DNA of 64,000 bases. Source: Pseudomonadota bacterium (lineage in GTDB: Bacteria; Pseudomonadota; Gammaproteobacteria; Steroidobacterales; Steroidobacteraceae). Where the stretch lies: contig JAJYDK010000004.1 in assembly GCA_021777555.1 (NCBI GenBank), positions 112,038-176,037 on the forward strand. Direction: 5' to 3'. A program made the position numbers and the translations under genes. Positions 49,291-58,760 of this stretch are shown here, piece by piece. The notes beneath the pieces were generated by a model. The model was not told the DNA's origin, did no database searches, and saw only the letters and a list, made by a program, of their open reading frames with translations. Position 1 is the first letter of the stretch, and each line of letters opens with the position of its first letter.

Positions 49291-50091
49291 TCAGCTACGC
49301 GAGGCGCGCGAGCGGCGGCGCACGAGGCCGAGCGCCAGCAGGCACGCCACCCCAGCTCCGAAAAGCGCGAGCGCGTCCGGCTCCGGCACCGAGCTCACCG
49401 GCGCCTGGAGACCAAAGCCGGCGAAGCTCAGCGTTTGGTCATTGACGTCGACGGTGAAGTTGTTGGGGTCGATCAACGCGCCCATCGGCGCGTTGGTATA
49501 AACCACATAACCGTCGGTGGCCGGGAACGTGCCGAGGATGGGATTCGACGCCAGGCTCGAGAAGGTGATCGAATCCCCGGCGCCCGTGCTGCGCGAGGCC
49601 ATGCCGGCCGTGGTGCCGGAGGCGCAGCCCTCTAACGTGGAGGATCCGAATACCGGACCACAGGCTTCCACCGAGGTGGAATAGCCCGAAAGCATTGACA
49701 GCGTGGCGGAGGTCACATACGGCGCATCCGTTCCCGCGAAGATGAATGCCAGGGCGATGTCGGATGACCCATAGGGATTGAGGCCGGTGGTGCCGGCCAC
49801 TTCGATGAAACCTCCGTAAGGGCTTCCCAGGATGGCCTCACCCGTTGTGACGAGAGACGACGTGGTGGTCGTGCACGCCGAGCCATCGAGATAGCCGCAC
49901 GCTGCGGCAAGCAATGTGGTGGTGCCGGGCGCGCGACCGTCGTAGACGGGAACCCCACCGGATGTGCCGGCAGTCAGCTGCAGGGGACCGGCAAGCGCCG
50001 AGCCGGCGACCATTATCGCGGCGACGCTTGCGCCCCAGCTCCACCATTTCGCGGTCGAGCCTCGGCGGAAAGTTCGGGAATTCGCATTCAT
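49291..50091 (-). CDS. PEP-CTERM protein E
   Basis: Start MNANSRTF at 50091; C-term VPEPDALALFGAGVACLLALGLVRRRSRASRS. Confidence 0.88.
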   Translation of the reverse strand: MNANSRTFRRGSTAKWWSWGASVAAIMVAGSALAGPLQLTAGTSGGVPVYDGRAPGTTTLLAAACGYLDGSACTTTTSSLVTTGEAILGSPYGGFIEVAGTTGLNPYGSSDIALAFIFAGTDAPYVTSATLSMLSGYSTSVEACGPVFGSSTLEGCASGTTAGMASRSTGAGDSITFSSLASNPILGTFPATDGYVVYTNAPMGALIDPNNFTVDVNDQTLSFAGFGLQAPVSSVPEPDALALFGAGVACLLALGLVRRRSRASRS

Positions 50092-50188
50092 ACAGAGTTC
50101 TCCCCTTATGACCCGTGCGCGAACGGAACCGCGGTCGCTGCGGAGCGCATGCTTCTCGTTCGAGCGCATGGTCTTTCTGACATAATAA

Positions 50189-50203
50189 GCAATGATCGTG
50201 CCA
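50189..50203 (-). promoter_or_regulatory. sigma-54 promoter of PEP-CTERM gene E
   Basis: Minus strand TGGCACGATCATTGC(T), full consensus. Confidence 0.85.
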
Positions 50204-50803
50204 AACAAAAACTGTGAGACATAACAGAGACATGGGGTGTGCGGCACTTCATGCGACAGGGAAGATGTCAATTTGTTCGACGGCCCGTGGGTCGAGGCTG
50301 CCCGGAATGAGAAGACACACCGGCCCGATCCCGCGAGCGTTAACGGAAGCTTTGCCAGTCTCGGAGGAGTCCATCGAGGGGTGCTCCGCGGCATTTGTGC
50401 GGACGAAGCGTCTCCCGGCCTATCCGGCGAGGAGCACCGGGGTCATCTTGCGTATTCGTCCGATTGCGCCCGGGTTCGCGAGCGCCCCGCGGCTCTGGGC
50501 GTGCAGCGGATACTTGCCATCACGCTCACTGCGCCGCAATCGGTGTCGTCATTTCTTACATAAACGCTGATCTTGCTGACGATACTCACGTAACCCATTG
50601 ATCGGGCTGCGGTGTAGCCGGTTGGCATACGGATTGCTTTGGTTCTTCACCACACGAAGGTGGTCGCCCACTCGCGCTCCAGGCTCCGGGCAGGTCGAAT
50701 CAGAAATCGCCCCAGGAACTGCGCGCCATGCGTGGCGACCGATTCAATGCGCGCCACACCGATGTGCCGGCGCGCCTCAATCACCTGGAGCCGCGTCCAC
50801 CCC

Positions 50804-51094
50804 ATGAATGAAAGCTCACCGCATGGCAAAGCGCAGTGGGGTCGCTCGGCGGTGTCTGAGGACGATAGCGCGGTCACAGCCGCGGATCTGACGGTGAAGG
50901 GGAAGGTTTCGGAGGGACAGGGCCGCATTCTGCCGCTGCGTGAAGTGCGCCAGAAAGCCGAGGCCGCCGCAGTGCGCCAGGCGCTCACCTTCACCGGGGG
51001 CAATATCTCCCGGGCGGCCGAGCTCCTTGGCGTGACTCGCCCGACGCTCTACGACCTCATGGAGCGCATTGCCCGCAGGGCGCCCACCAAGTAA
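50804..51094 (+). CDS. stand-alone Fis-type HTH protein duplicated from PrsR C-terminus
   Basis: ILPLREVRQKAEAAAVRQALTFTGGNISRAAELLGVTRPTLYDLMERI vs PrsR IFPLREVRQRAETAAVQRALAITGGNISKAAELLGVTRPTLYDLMGRT. Confidence 0.75.
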   Translation: MNESSPHGKAQWGRSAVSEDDSAVTAADLTVKGKVSEGQGRILPLREVRQKAEAAAVRQALTFTGGNISRAAELLGVTRPTLYDLMERIARRAPTK

Positions 51095-51134
51095 GGTGAG
51101 TTTCCGGCGTGCGGTGGCGCGCCAGCGGGCTGTC

Positions 51135-51878
51135 TCAGATGCTCACGCGCCGGCGCAGCGCAAAGCCGAGTGCCGCCGCCCCTGCGAGGAACAGCGCGAG
51201 CGTCGAGGGCTCGGGCACGGTCGCCTGATGAGTGTTGCTGCCGCTGATGGGGCTCGAGCCGTTCGTGCCCGATCCGCCCGTGCCTCCAGTGCCGCCCGGC
51301 GGGTCGAGCAGGCTGCTCGAGCCGTTGCCCGAAGAGCCGCCAGAGCCACCAAGTCCGCCCCGCGTGCCAGTCCCGCCGGAATCCGAGCCTGAATGGCTCG
51401 AGGGGGCCGTTCCGCCCGGGGCTCCCGCGCCGTAGGGGCTGCCGGGATCAGGGCCCGATCCCCCCGGTAGCGCGTCCGGGATCCCGAAATCCCCGAAACC
51501 GTCGCTCGGGGAGAAGGCGTAATCCCCCGAGCCCGCCACGGGATCACCCGTCGAGTCGGCCGCCCCGGCGGCGGCGGCAGGAGCCGTGGGGCTGACCGAT
51601 GCGCCGCTCGGAGCGGCCGGGCCCGCCCCGGGGGTCATCGAGGCCGACGGCTGCCCATAGGCGGCCTCGGCAGAGGGTGCCGCCGCGCCCGGCGGTGTGG
51701 GGATGGCGGGACCGGGAAGGCCCGCGTGCGGGCGTGCGGTGGCACCCGCCGGCAGCACGCCGCTTGCGGGAGGGACGCCGGTCGTATCGGGGCCGCTGCG
51801 AACGATCATCCACCCGCTGGTCGGGAAGAAGCCGAACAGGAGCAGCATCAGCAGCGGCCGTATGGTCTTGGCCTTCAT
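51135..51878 (-). CDS. PEP-CTERM protein F, Gly/Ser/Pro-rich low-complexity
   Basis: N-term hydrophobic; low complexity middle; C-term VPEPSTLALFLAGAAALGFALRRRVSI. Confidence 0.88.
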   Translation of the reverse strand: MKAKTIRPLLMLLLFGFFPTSGWMIVRSGPDTTGVPPASGVLPAGATARPHAGLPGPAIPTPPGAAAPSAEAAYGQPSASMTPGAGPAAPSGASVSPTAPAAAAGAADSTGDPVAGSGDYAFSPSDGFGDFGIPDALPGGSGPDPGSPYGAGAPGGTAPSSHSGSDSGGTGTRGGLGGSGGSSGNGSSSLLDPPGGTGGTGGSGTNGSSPISGSNTHQATVPEPSTLALFLAGAAALGFALRRRVSI

Positions 51879-51943
51879 CGGCGGTATCGCCTTGGGATCC
51901 TCAGGTGTTGTGAGGGGGTGTGAGGACCCTTTTGTTGGCTCGC

Positions 51944-51972
51944 ACTATAGCAGCGGGATCCACCTGTCGCAA
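51944..51972 (-). promoter_or_regulatory. sigma-70 promoter of PEP-CTERM gene F
   Basis: Minus strand TTGCGA-17 bp-TATAGT. Confidence 0.65.
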
Positions 51973-52397
51973 TACGGCGTCATTACATATTGCGCTGGAA
52001 TTCAGCGGGTTTGCGCCTGCCGGAGCGTGAGACTGAGGTTTCTCAACGCGGCGCGACGCAAGCGAAAATCGAGGGCGATCGCCGCGCGCCGGCATTCTGT
52101 TATATCGCGCCGAAGTTCTGTCTCATCGGTGCGTGTTATGTTGGATTGCGGAAAGTGCGTATGGCACGCGAGAGTGGCCCTGCTTCACGCAGTGACACTC
52201 TTGGTCACCTGCTGACGGCCTTCGGCAGCGTAGTCGCGACAGTGGTCATTTCACGGCAAATTCAGCATGTTGCAGGCTGCAGTGCCGGTGGCATGTGAGC
52301 TATGCGTCTGCCACGACAGACACCTCAGGGTCTCCAGGTCACGACGGGACCCCGCGAGACCTGCTCAACCATTTGAATAAAAAGACGTTTTCTTCAA

Positions 52398-52412
52398 TGG
52401 CACGCTGATTGC
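52398..52412 (+). promoter_or_regulatory. sigma-54 promoter of Ig/FN3 lipoprotein gene
   Basis: TGGCACGCTGATTGC(A), full consensus. Confidence 0.85.
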
Positions 52413-52517
52413 ATTAGTGGTCCGGCGCCACCTGAAAAGTCCTCGCGGAACTGCCGAGGTGGCCCCGCTGATGCAAGACCCGAGGGCTTTGGCCCCGGGC
52501 ATGAGGAGTCGAAAGGT

Positions 52518-53213
52518 ATGCGTGCAATGTCGATCCGGGCCGTCTCCTGTGCGGTGCTCATGTTGGCCGCGCTCACCGGGTGCGGTGGTGGCGGATCGTC
52601 CGCGAACCCCACCTCACCGAGCGCGAAATCGACGTCCTGGGGGGCTCCGTGGCAGACCACCTCGACCGGCACCAGCGCGCAACTCTCGATCTCGGGCTCC
52701 CCGTCGGGCACCGTCACGGCGGGCCAGGTGTATGGCTTCACGCCCTCGGTGAGCAACCCGGGCGGCACGGTGACCTTCAGCATCAAGAACGCGCCCAGCT
52801 GGGTGAGCTTCAACCGCAGCACCGGAAAGCTCTCGGGCACGCCGCAGGCGGCCAATGTGGGCACGTACGGCAATATCGTGATCTCGGCGAGCAATGGGCA
52901 GTCGAGCGCCTCGCTGCCCGTTTTTTCCATCACGGTCGTCGAGGCGGGCTCCGCCACCGGCAGTGCCGATATCTCCTGGACGCCGCCCACCACCAATACC
53001 GATGGCTCGACGCTCACGAATCTTGCCGGCTACACCATCTATTACGGCACGAGCCCGGGTTCCCTGACCCAGACGGTGCAGCTCACGAACATTGGGCTCA
53101 CCAATTACGTCGTCAGCGGACTGGCCTCGGGGACGTGGTACTTCGCCGTAACGGCCTATACCTCGAGCGGCTCACGGAGCAGCCTCTCGAACATGGCCAG
53201 TAAGACGATCTGA
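52518..53213 (+). CDS. lipoprotein with putative-Ig and fibronectin type III domains
   Basis: Lipobox LAALTGCGGGG; FSIKNAPSWVSFNRSTGKLSGTPQ Ig-like; YTIYYGTSPGSL...YFAVTAY FN3. Confidence 0.8.
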   Translation: MRAMSIRAVSCAVLMLAALTGCGGGGSSANPTSPSAKSTSWGAPWQTTSTGTSAQLSISGSPSGTVTAGQVYGFTPSVSNPGGTVTFSIKNAPSWVSFNRSTGKLSGTPQAANVGTYGNIVISASNGQSSASLPVFSITVVEAGSATGSADISWTPPTTNTDGSTLTNLAGYTIYYGTSPGSLTQTVQLTNIGLTNYVVSGLASGTWYFAVTAYTSSGSRSSLSNMASKTI

Positions 53214-53637
53214 TGTCTTGAAGGGCGGGCCGATCCGGGCGCCCGAATGGACTCGAGAAGAGATCCTGAACCCGAGCTGAATCGTTCGGCATAAGAAGTA
53301 AAGCGTCCGGCCCGATACGCGACGGCTCGAGGCGCATCGACAACCGGATGCGAACTGCGACGTGGTTCCTCACCACGTGCCGCCTGATTAAGGTCAAATC
53401 CCGCCCGGAGCACCGGGCATGCGGGCGGGGTGACCCCGGCCGCAAGCTGGTAACATAATCAACGCATATCGTCGGCACGCTCGGGGTGTCGGATGTCCCT
53501 GATCGGCTACGGGATTGCGGCATTCTTTGATCAGCCGGTATCCTCGCGCCCTGCGCTGCACACCTAGGACGCGCCGCGCCCCACGGTTTGTCGCCGTGGC
53601 GAGAGGACTACCCACTGCGCCTGTGGAGAAACGAAGC

Positions 53638-56433
53638 ATGAGGAAATGGCTTGGCGTGAGTCCGGCTCGGGCGGGGTGGCTCGCCCTACTGCTCACCACC
53701 CTCGCACTGAGCGGGTGTGGCATGTTCCTGACGCCCCACTACCGCATCGAGCGGGCGCAGCGGGAGATCAAGGCGGGCGAATGGCAGGATGCGGCCTTCG
53801 ATCTGCGGGCGGCCCTGCAGAAGGAGCCGAAGAACACCCAGGCGTGGCTGCTGCTCGCGGGAATGTCACTCCATGCGGGGGACCCCAATGGTGCGGCCTC
53901 GGCGCTGAAGCATGCGCGTGCCGTCGGCGCGAAGGGACCCGAGGTCGATGCGCTGCGGGCGCGGGTCTGGCTCGCCACCGGCAAGGCCCAGACGCTTCTC
54001 GATGCGCTCGCCCACCGCTCGCTCCAGCTGCCCGAGCCCCAGCTGACTTTGACGCGGGCCCGCGCGCTCCTTGCCACGGGGCGTTCGGATCAGGCGGCCG
54101 CCCTGGTGCAGCCGCTCGTCGCGCAGCAACCGGGCCTCATCGAGGCCCAGGATGTGCTCGCCGAATCCCTCGCCCAGGAGGGCAAGCTCTTACCCGCGCT
54201 CCAGCAGCTCGAGACGGCCGAGCGGCTCGATCCGAAGTCCTCCGAGCCGCCGTTGCTTCAGGGCCGGATCGATGAGTGGCTGGGACAGTTTCCGGCGGCG
54301 GAGCAGGCCCTCGAGCGCTCGCTCAAGCGCATGCCGGCCTCCGAGCCCATCACCCACCGCGTAACGGCCCTCATCGCGCTCACCGAGACGCACCTCGCGC
54401 TGGGCAACCTCGATGCGGCAGCTCAGAGTCAGGCGATCCTGGCGAAACTGGAGCCGGAATCGCCCGCCACGATGCTGCTCGATGCGCGCATCAAGCTCGC
54501 ACGCAAGGACCTGGTCGGCGGCACCTCCGAGTTGGAGCGCGTCGTGGAGGGCGCTCCCTCCTTCGTGCAGGCGCGGATGGCCCTGGGGGCAGCGCTTTTG
54601 CAGAGCGGAGAACTTCAGCAGGCGCAGCAGCAGCTGCAGCGGGTCGTCTCCGAGACCCCCGACAACCTCCAGGCCCGCAAGCTCCTGGCGGATGTGCAGT
54701 TGAAGCTCGGCCAGCCGGGGGCGGCGATGAGCGTGCTGACTCCGGCCCTCGGCGCCCCGAACCTCGACCCTCAGCTGCTCTCGCTCTACAGCGAGGCCGC
54801 GCGCCGCTCAGGAAACTCCCAGGCGCTGGTGGAGGCGCTCGAGCGCAACCAGCGCGAGCACCCGAACGATCCGGCGGCGACTGACAATCTCGCGGCGGTG
54901 TACCTGAGCACCGGCAAGGCGGCCGAGGCGCTGTCGCTCCTCGAGAAGACCCGCGACACGGGCGATCTGCGGCGCGACAAGCTGCTCATCACCGCGATTC
55001 TCGCCACGCGGGGTCCGGACGCTGCCAGCCAGCAGGTCGATGCGCTCGTGGCCGCTCATCCGAAAGATTCGGGGACGCTCGACCTCGCGGCCTCGTACGC
55101 GGCCTCGCAGAACCAGCTGGATCGGGCGCGCACGTTCCTGCGCCAGGCGCTGTCCGCCAATCCGAACGACCTGACCTCCGTGATCGATCTGGCGCACGTG
55201 GATGAGGCGGAGGGTGATGCGCCCGCCGCGCAGCGCCGACTGAGTGACGTGCTCTCCGCGCATCCCGACGTGCTGCCCGTCCGTCTGGCGCTGGCAGACG
55301 CGCTGATGCGGACCCGCTCCCTGGCCCAGGCACGCACGACCCTGCTGGGGGCGAAGAACGCGGACAAGTCATCCGACGTGCAGTTCGGGCTCGCCCAGGT
55401 GGCGCTGGCCCAGGGCGATCTCGCCCAGGCGAACACGGCCTTCGATCGAGGCATCGCGGCACAGCCCGGGAAAACCGCACTCGTCGAGGACGCGGGGCTG
55501 CTGCTCATGCAGGACAATCAGTACTCCGCCGCGCTCAATCGCTTCACCCAGGCGACCACGGCCGAGCCCAAGAACGCGCTGTACTGGCTCAATAGCGCCC
55601 GCGCCCAGCTCGCGCTCAATGAGCCGGCCGCGGCCCGCTCGTCTTTGGAGACGGCGAGCCAGCTGCAACCGAACTGGCTGCCCGTGGTGAGCACGCTTGC
55701 CCTGATGGATCTGCGCCAGGGCAACGGGCAGGAAGCGCTCTCGCGTGCCGAGGCCCTCATTGCGAGTCAGCCCAAGAACCCGCAGGCGCTCACGCTCAAG
55801 GGGGATGTGGAGATGGCGCTGCATCAGGCCGCGGCGGCCGTGACGGCCTACACCCAGTCCCAGCACCTTCGGCCCAGCGCCGATGTCGCCGTGAAGCTTT
55901 ATCAGGCGCGTCTCGCCGCGCACGCGGCCGATCCGATCCAGCCGCTCCAGGCGTGGCTCACGCGCTCGCCGAATGACTGGCGCGTGCGCGGGGTGCTCGG
56001 CAATTACTACCTGCTGGTGCTGCATTCGCCCCGCCAGGCGGTGCCGCAATTCGAGGCCGTGCTGAAAGAGCAGCCGAACGATGTGATCGCGCTCAACAAC
56101 CTCGCCTGGACCTTGAGTCAGACGGGGGATCCGAAGGCCGAGGCGATGGCCGAGCGCGCCTATCGGCTCGCGCCGAAGTCGGCCGGAGTGAATGACACGC
56201 TGGGGTGGATCCTCGCCCGGAAGGGGCAGGGGGCGCAGGCGCTGCCCTATCTCGCGCGGGCCGTGAAGCTCTCCCCTAAGGATCCGGAGCTCGCGTACCA
56301 CTATGCGTACGTCCTCTCCAAGACGGGCCAGCAGGCCGAGGCGCGGCAGATTCTTTCCAAGCTCCTGGCCAACCCGCAGCCCTTCGATGCTCGGCAGAAG
56401 GCCCGGCAGCTGCTGGCGACCCTCGGGGCATGA
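53638..56433 (+). CDS. prsT: XrtA/PEP-CTERM system TPR-repeat lipoprotein PrsT
   Basis: Lipobox TLALSGCGMF; many TPRs over 931 aa; location directly before eps genes. Confidence 0.85.
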   Translation: MRKWLGVSPARAGWLALLLTTLALSGCGMFLTPHYRIERAQREIKAGEWQDAAFDLRAALQKEPKNTQAWLLLAGMSLHAGDPNGAASALKHARAVGAKGPEVDALRARVWLATGKAQTLLDALAHRSLQLPEPQLTLTRARALLATGRSDQAAALVQPLVAQQPGLIEAQDVLAESLAQEGKLLPALQQLETAERLDPKSSEPPLLQGRIDEWLGQFPAAEQALERSLKRMPASEPITHRVTALIALTETHLALGNLDAAAQSQAILAKLEPESPATMLLDARIKLARKDLVGGTSELERVVEGAPSFVQARMALGAALLQSGELQQAQQQLQRVVSETPDNLQARKLLADVQLKLGQPGAAMSVLTPALGAPNLDPQLLSLYSEAARRSGNSQALVEALERNQREHPNDPAATDNLAAVYLSTGKAAEALSLLEKTRDTGDLRRDKLLITAILATRGPDAASQQVDALVAAHPKDSGTLDLAASYAASQNQLDRARTFLRQALSANPNDLTSVIDLAHVDEAEGDAPAAQRRLSDVLSAHPDVLPVRLALADALMRTRSLAQARTTLLGAKNADKSSDVQFGLAQVALAQGDLAQANTAFDRGIAAQPGKTALVEDAGLLLMQDNQYSAALNRFTQATTAEPKNALYWLNSARAQLALNEPAAARSSLETASQLQPNWLPVVSTLALMDLRQGNGQEALSRAEALIASQPKNPQALTLKGDVEMALHQAAAAVTAYTQSQHLRPSADVAVKLYQARLAAHAADPIQPLQAWLTRSPNDWRVRGVLGNYYLLVLHSPRQAVPQFEAVLKEQPNDVIALNNLAWTLSQTGDPKAEAMAERAYRLAPKSAGVNDTLGWILARKGQGAQALPYLARAVKLSPKDPELAYHYAYVLSKTGQQAEARQILSKLLANPQPFDARQKARQLLATLGA

Positions 56434-56490
56434 GCGGCGCTTGAGACCCTAACCACAGACCCTTGGTTCACTTTCGGCTAGGCTGACATC

Positions 56491-57129
56491 ATGTTGCGAC
56501 ATATTTCACGAATTTCGGGGCGGATCGCGGCGGGCGCGCTGGCGCTGTGCCTCGTGTGCACGCCCGTCTGGGCCCAGGCGACCAAGGTGGCGCCGATCAT
56601 CCCGCGCCCGAGCGGCCCTGTCGCCAAGAACTACGTCATCGGACCGGGAGACGTGCTCGATATCTTCGTGTGGCAGAACCCGGACCTGTCGCAGAAGGCC
56701 GTTCCGGTGCGGCCCGATGGCCGGATCTCCACCCCCCTCATCGCCAACATCATGGCCGCGGGCAGGACGCCGGTGGAGCTCGGGCAGGCCATGGACAAGG
56801 CGCTGGGCCAGTACATCCGCTCGCCCCGGGTCACGGTCATCGTCGAGAGCGCCATGAGCGTGTTGAGCCAGGTGCAGGTGATCGGACAGGTGGCGCATCC
56901 GGAATCCATCCCCTATCACGAGGGCATGACGGTGCTCGATGTGGTGCTCGCCGCCGGTGGGCTGACCCCCTACGCCTCGGGCAACAGCGCCAAGCTGGAA
57001 CGCAAAGTCGATGGCAAGGTGGAAACGCTGCACGTGCGGCTCTCCAGCCTGCTGAACGGAGGCGACCTGTCGCAAAACCTCAAGGTTCAGCCCGGCGACG
57101 TGTTGGTCGTGCCGGAATCCCTGTTCTAG
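56491..57129 (+). CDS. XrtA-system exopolysaccharide export protein (Wza-like)
   Basis: NYVIGPGDVLDIFVWQNPDLS, SLBB-like domain. Confidence 0.92.
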   Translation: MLRHISRISGRIAAGALALCLVCTPVWAQATKVAPIIPRPSGPVAKNYVIGPGDVLDIFVWQNPDLSQKAVPVRPDGRISTPLIANIMAAGRTPVELGQAMDKALGQYIRSPRVTVIVESAMSVLSQVQVIGQVAHPESIPYHEGMTVLDVVLAAGGLTPYASGNSAKLERKVDGKVETLHVRLSSLLNGGDLSQNLKVQPGDVLVVPESLF

Positions 57130-57143
57130 GCGCCGAGGACCCG

Positions 57144-58760
57144 ATGGCAAGCTCTACACTCTCCTCCGACCTGTCCGCGCTGCAGGACCAGCTGCGCGGC
57201 CTGTGGCGCTTCAAATGGACGGCGCTCATCGTCGCCTGGTCCGTGGCGCTCATCGCGTGGCTGGTGGTGTTCCTCATCCCCAACAAGTACGAGGCCACGG
57301 CGGAAATATTCGTCAATACCGGCACCACACTCAGCCAGGCGACCCAAGGCATCAGTCTGGGCGATGATATCAACGCTCAGATCCAACAGGTGAGCGCAGT
57401 GCTGCTCGGCGATCCGCAGTTGCACAAGGTTGCCAACGAGACCAACCTGATGGCAGGCGCGATCAGCGCCAAGCAGCAGCAGGAAGTGATCGACGATCTG
57501 CGCAAGAACATCGTCATTACCGCCGACGTCAACAAGAAGGACCCGCGGAGCAAGGTCACGCTGTTCGACCTCAGCTACGAGGACACCAATCGCGTGCGGG
57601 CAATTCTGGTGGTCAACCGGCTGCTCAACGAGTTCGTTGAGGGTTCGCTCACAGGCAAGAGCCAAGGCTCCCAGCAGGCCGAGCAGTTCCTTACGCAGCA
57701 GATCGCGGATTACGGCCGGCGCCTGTCCTCAACCGAGCAGCAATTGGCGGATTTCAAGCGGCAGCACATCGGACTGGTGCCTGGCGAGCACGGTAGCGAT
57801 GCGTTCTCCGAGCTTCAAAGTGACAATAGCCAGCTCAACCAGCTGAAGGGAAAGCTGTACGTCGCCGAGCGTGAAAGGGATGAACTCGCCCAGGAAATGA
57901 GAACCGGACAGCAGTTCACCGCAGGTGGCGGCTCCGCGGCGGGAGGCCCCATCGGGAGCGCGGCCCTCGATACCGAGCAACAGATCGCTGCCGATCAGCA
58001 GAAACTCGACCAGATGCTGCTGCAGTACACAGACCAGTATCCGGATGTGATCGCCCTCAAGCAGACGATCAAGGAGCTGAAGGTCCGGCAGAAGCAGGAG
58101 ATGGCGGCCGCGCAAAAGGGCGATGTTGGCGCGGCTTCCGCGCTCGGACTGGCGGCGAACCCGGTCTATCAGAAACTTGATGAGCAGTACAATGCCGCGC
58201 GGGTCAATGTGGCATCGCTTCAGCAGCAGATCTCGGATCTTCAGCAGCAGATGGCGGCTCTCAAGTCGAAGATGGGCGCCGCACCTCAGGTGGAGGCCGA
58301 GTACAACCAGCTGACGCGCAACTATCAAGTGACGAAGACCCAATACGATGCGCTGCTGTCGAGACTCGACAGCACCCGCCTCGGCCAGCAGGCCGCGTCC
58401 ACGGGGCTTGTGGATTTCCAGATCATCAATCCGCCGTCGGCCAGTTACACGCCCGTATCCCCCAAGCGCCAACTTCTCATCATCGGCATGTTTTTCCTGG
58501 CAATCGGCGCCGGTATTGGCGCCGCCTTCCTTCTGCACCTGCTGCGGCCGGTATTCGTGAGCGCCCGCCAGCTGGGCGAGGTCACGGGCCTGATGGTGCT
58601 CGGGGCGGTGAATATGGCTTGGGCGGACAGACATCGCGTTGAGATCCGCCACAGCAGAGTTCGATATGCCTGCTGGGCCACCGGACTGCTGATTGCCGGC
58701 GTCGCCATACTGTTGCTGCAAGGATACATATCCAACGTGCTCGGGGAGTTGCTGGCATGA
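57144..58760 (+). CDS. XrtA-system chain-length determinant protein (Wzz-like)
   Basis: N- and C-terminal TM with long coiled coil; internal start MASSTLSSDLSALQDQLRGLWRFKWTALI at 57144. Confidence 0.9.
   Translation: MASSTLSSDLSALQDQLRGLWRFKWTALIVAWSVALIAWLVVFLIPNKYEATAEIFVNTGTTLSQATQGISLGDDINAQIQQVSAVLLGDPQLHKVANETNLMAGAISAKQQQEVIDDLRKNIVITADVNKKDPRSKVTLFDLSYEDTNRVRAILVVNRLLNEFVEGSLTGKSQGSQQAEQFLTQQIADYGRRLSSTEQQLADFKRQHIGLVPGEHGSDAFSELQSDNSQLNQLKGKLYVAERERDELAQEMRTGQQFTAGGGSAAGGPIGSAALDTEQQIAADQQKLDQMLLQYTDQYPDVIALKQTIKELKVRQKQEMAAAQKGDVGAASALGLAANPVYQKLDEQYNAARVNVASLQQQISDLQQQMAALKSKMGAAPQVEAEYNQLTRNYQVTKTQYDALLSRLDSTRLGQQAASTGLVDFQIINPPSASYTPVSPKRQLLIIGMFFLAIGAGIGAAFLLHLLRPVFVSARQLGEVTGLMVLGAVNMAWADRHRVEIRHSRVRYACWATGLLIAGVAILLLQGYISNVLGELLA

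Noticed and set aside
53581-53599. CCACGG-TTTGTCG-CCGTGG hairpin in the prsT leader
   Set aside because: Six-bp arms only; expected often by chance in this GC content.
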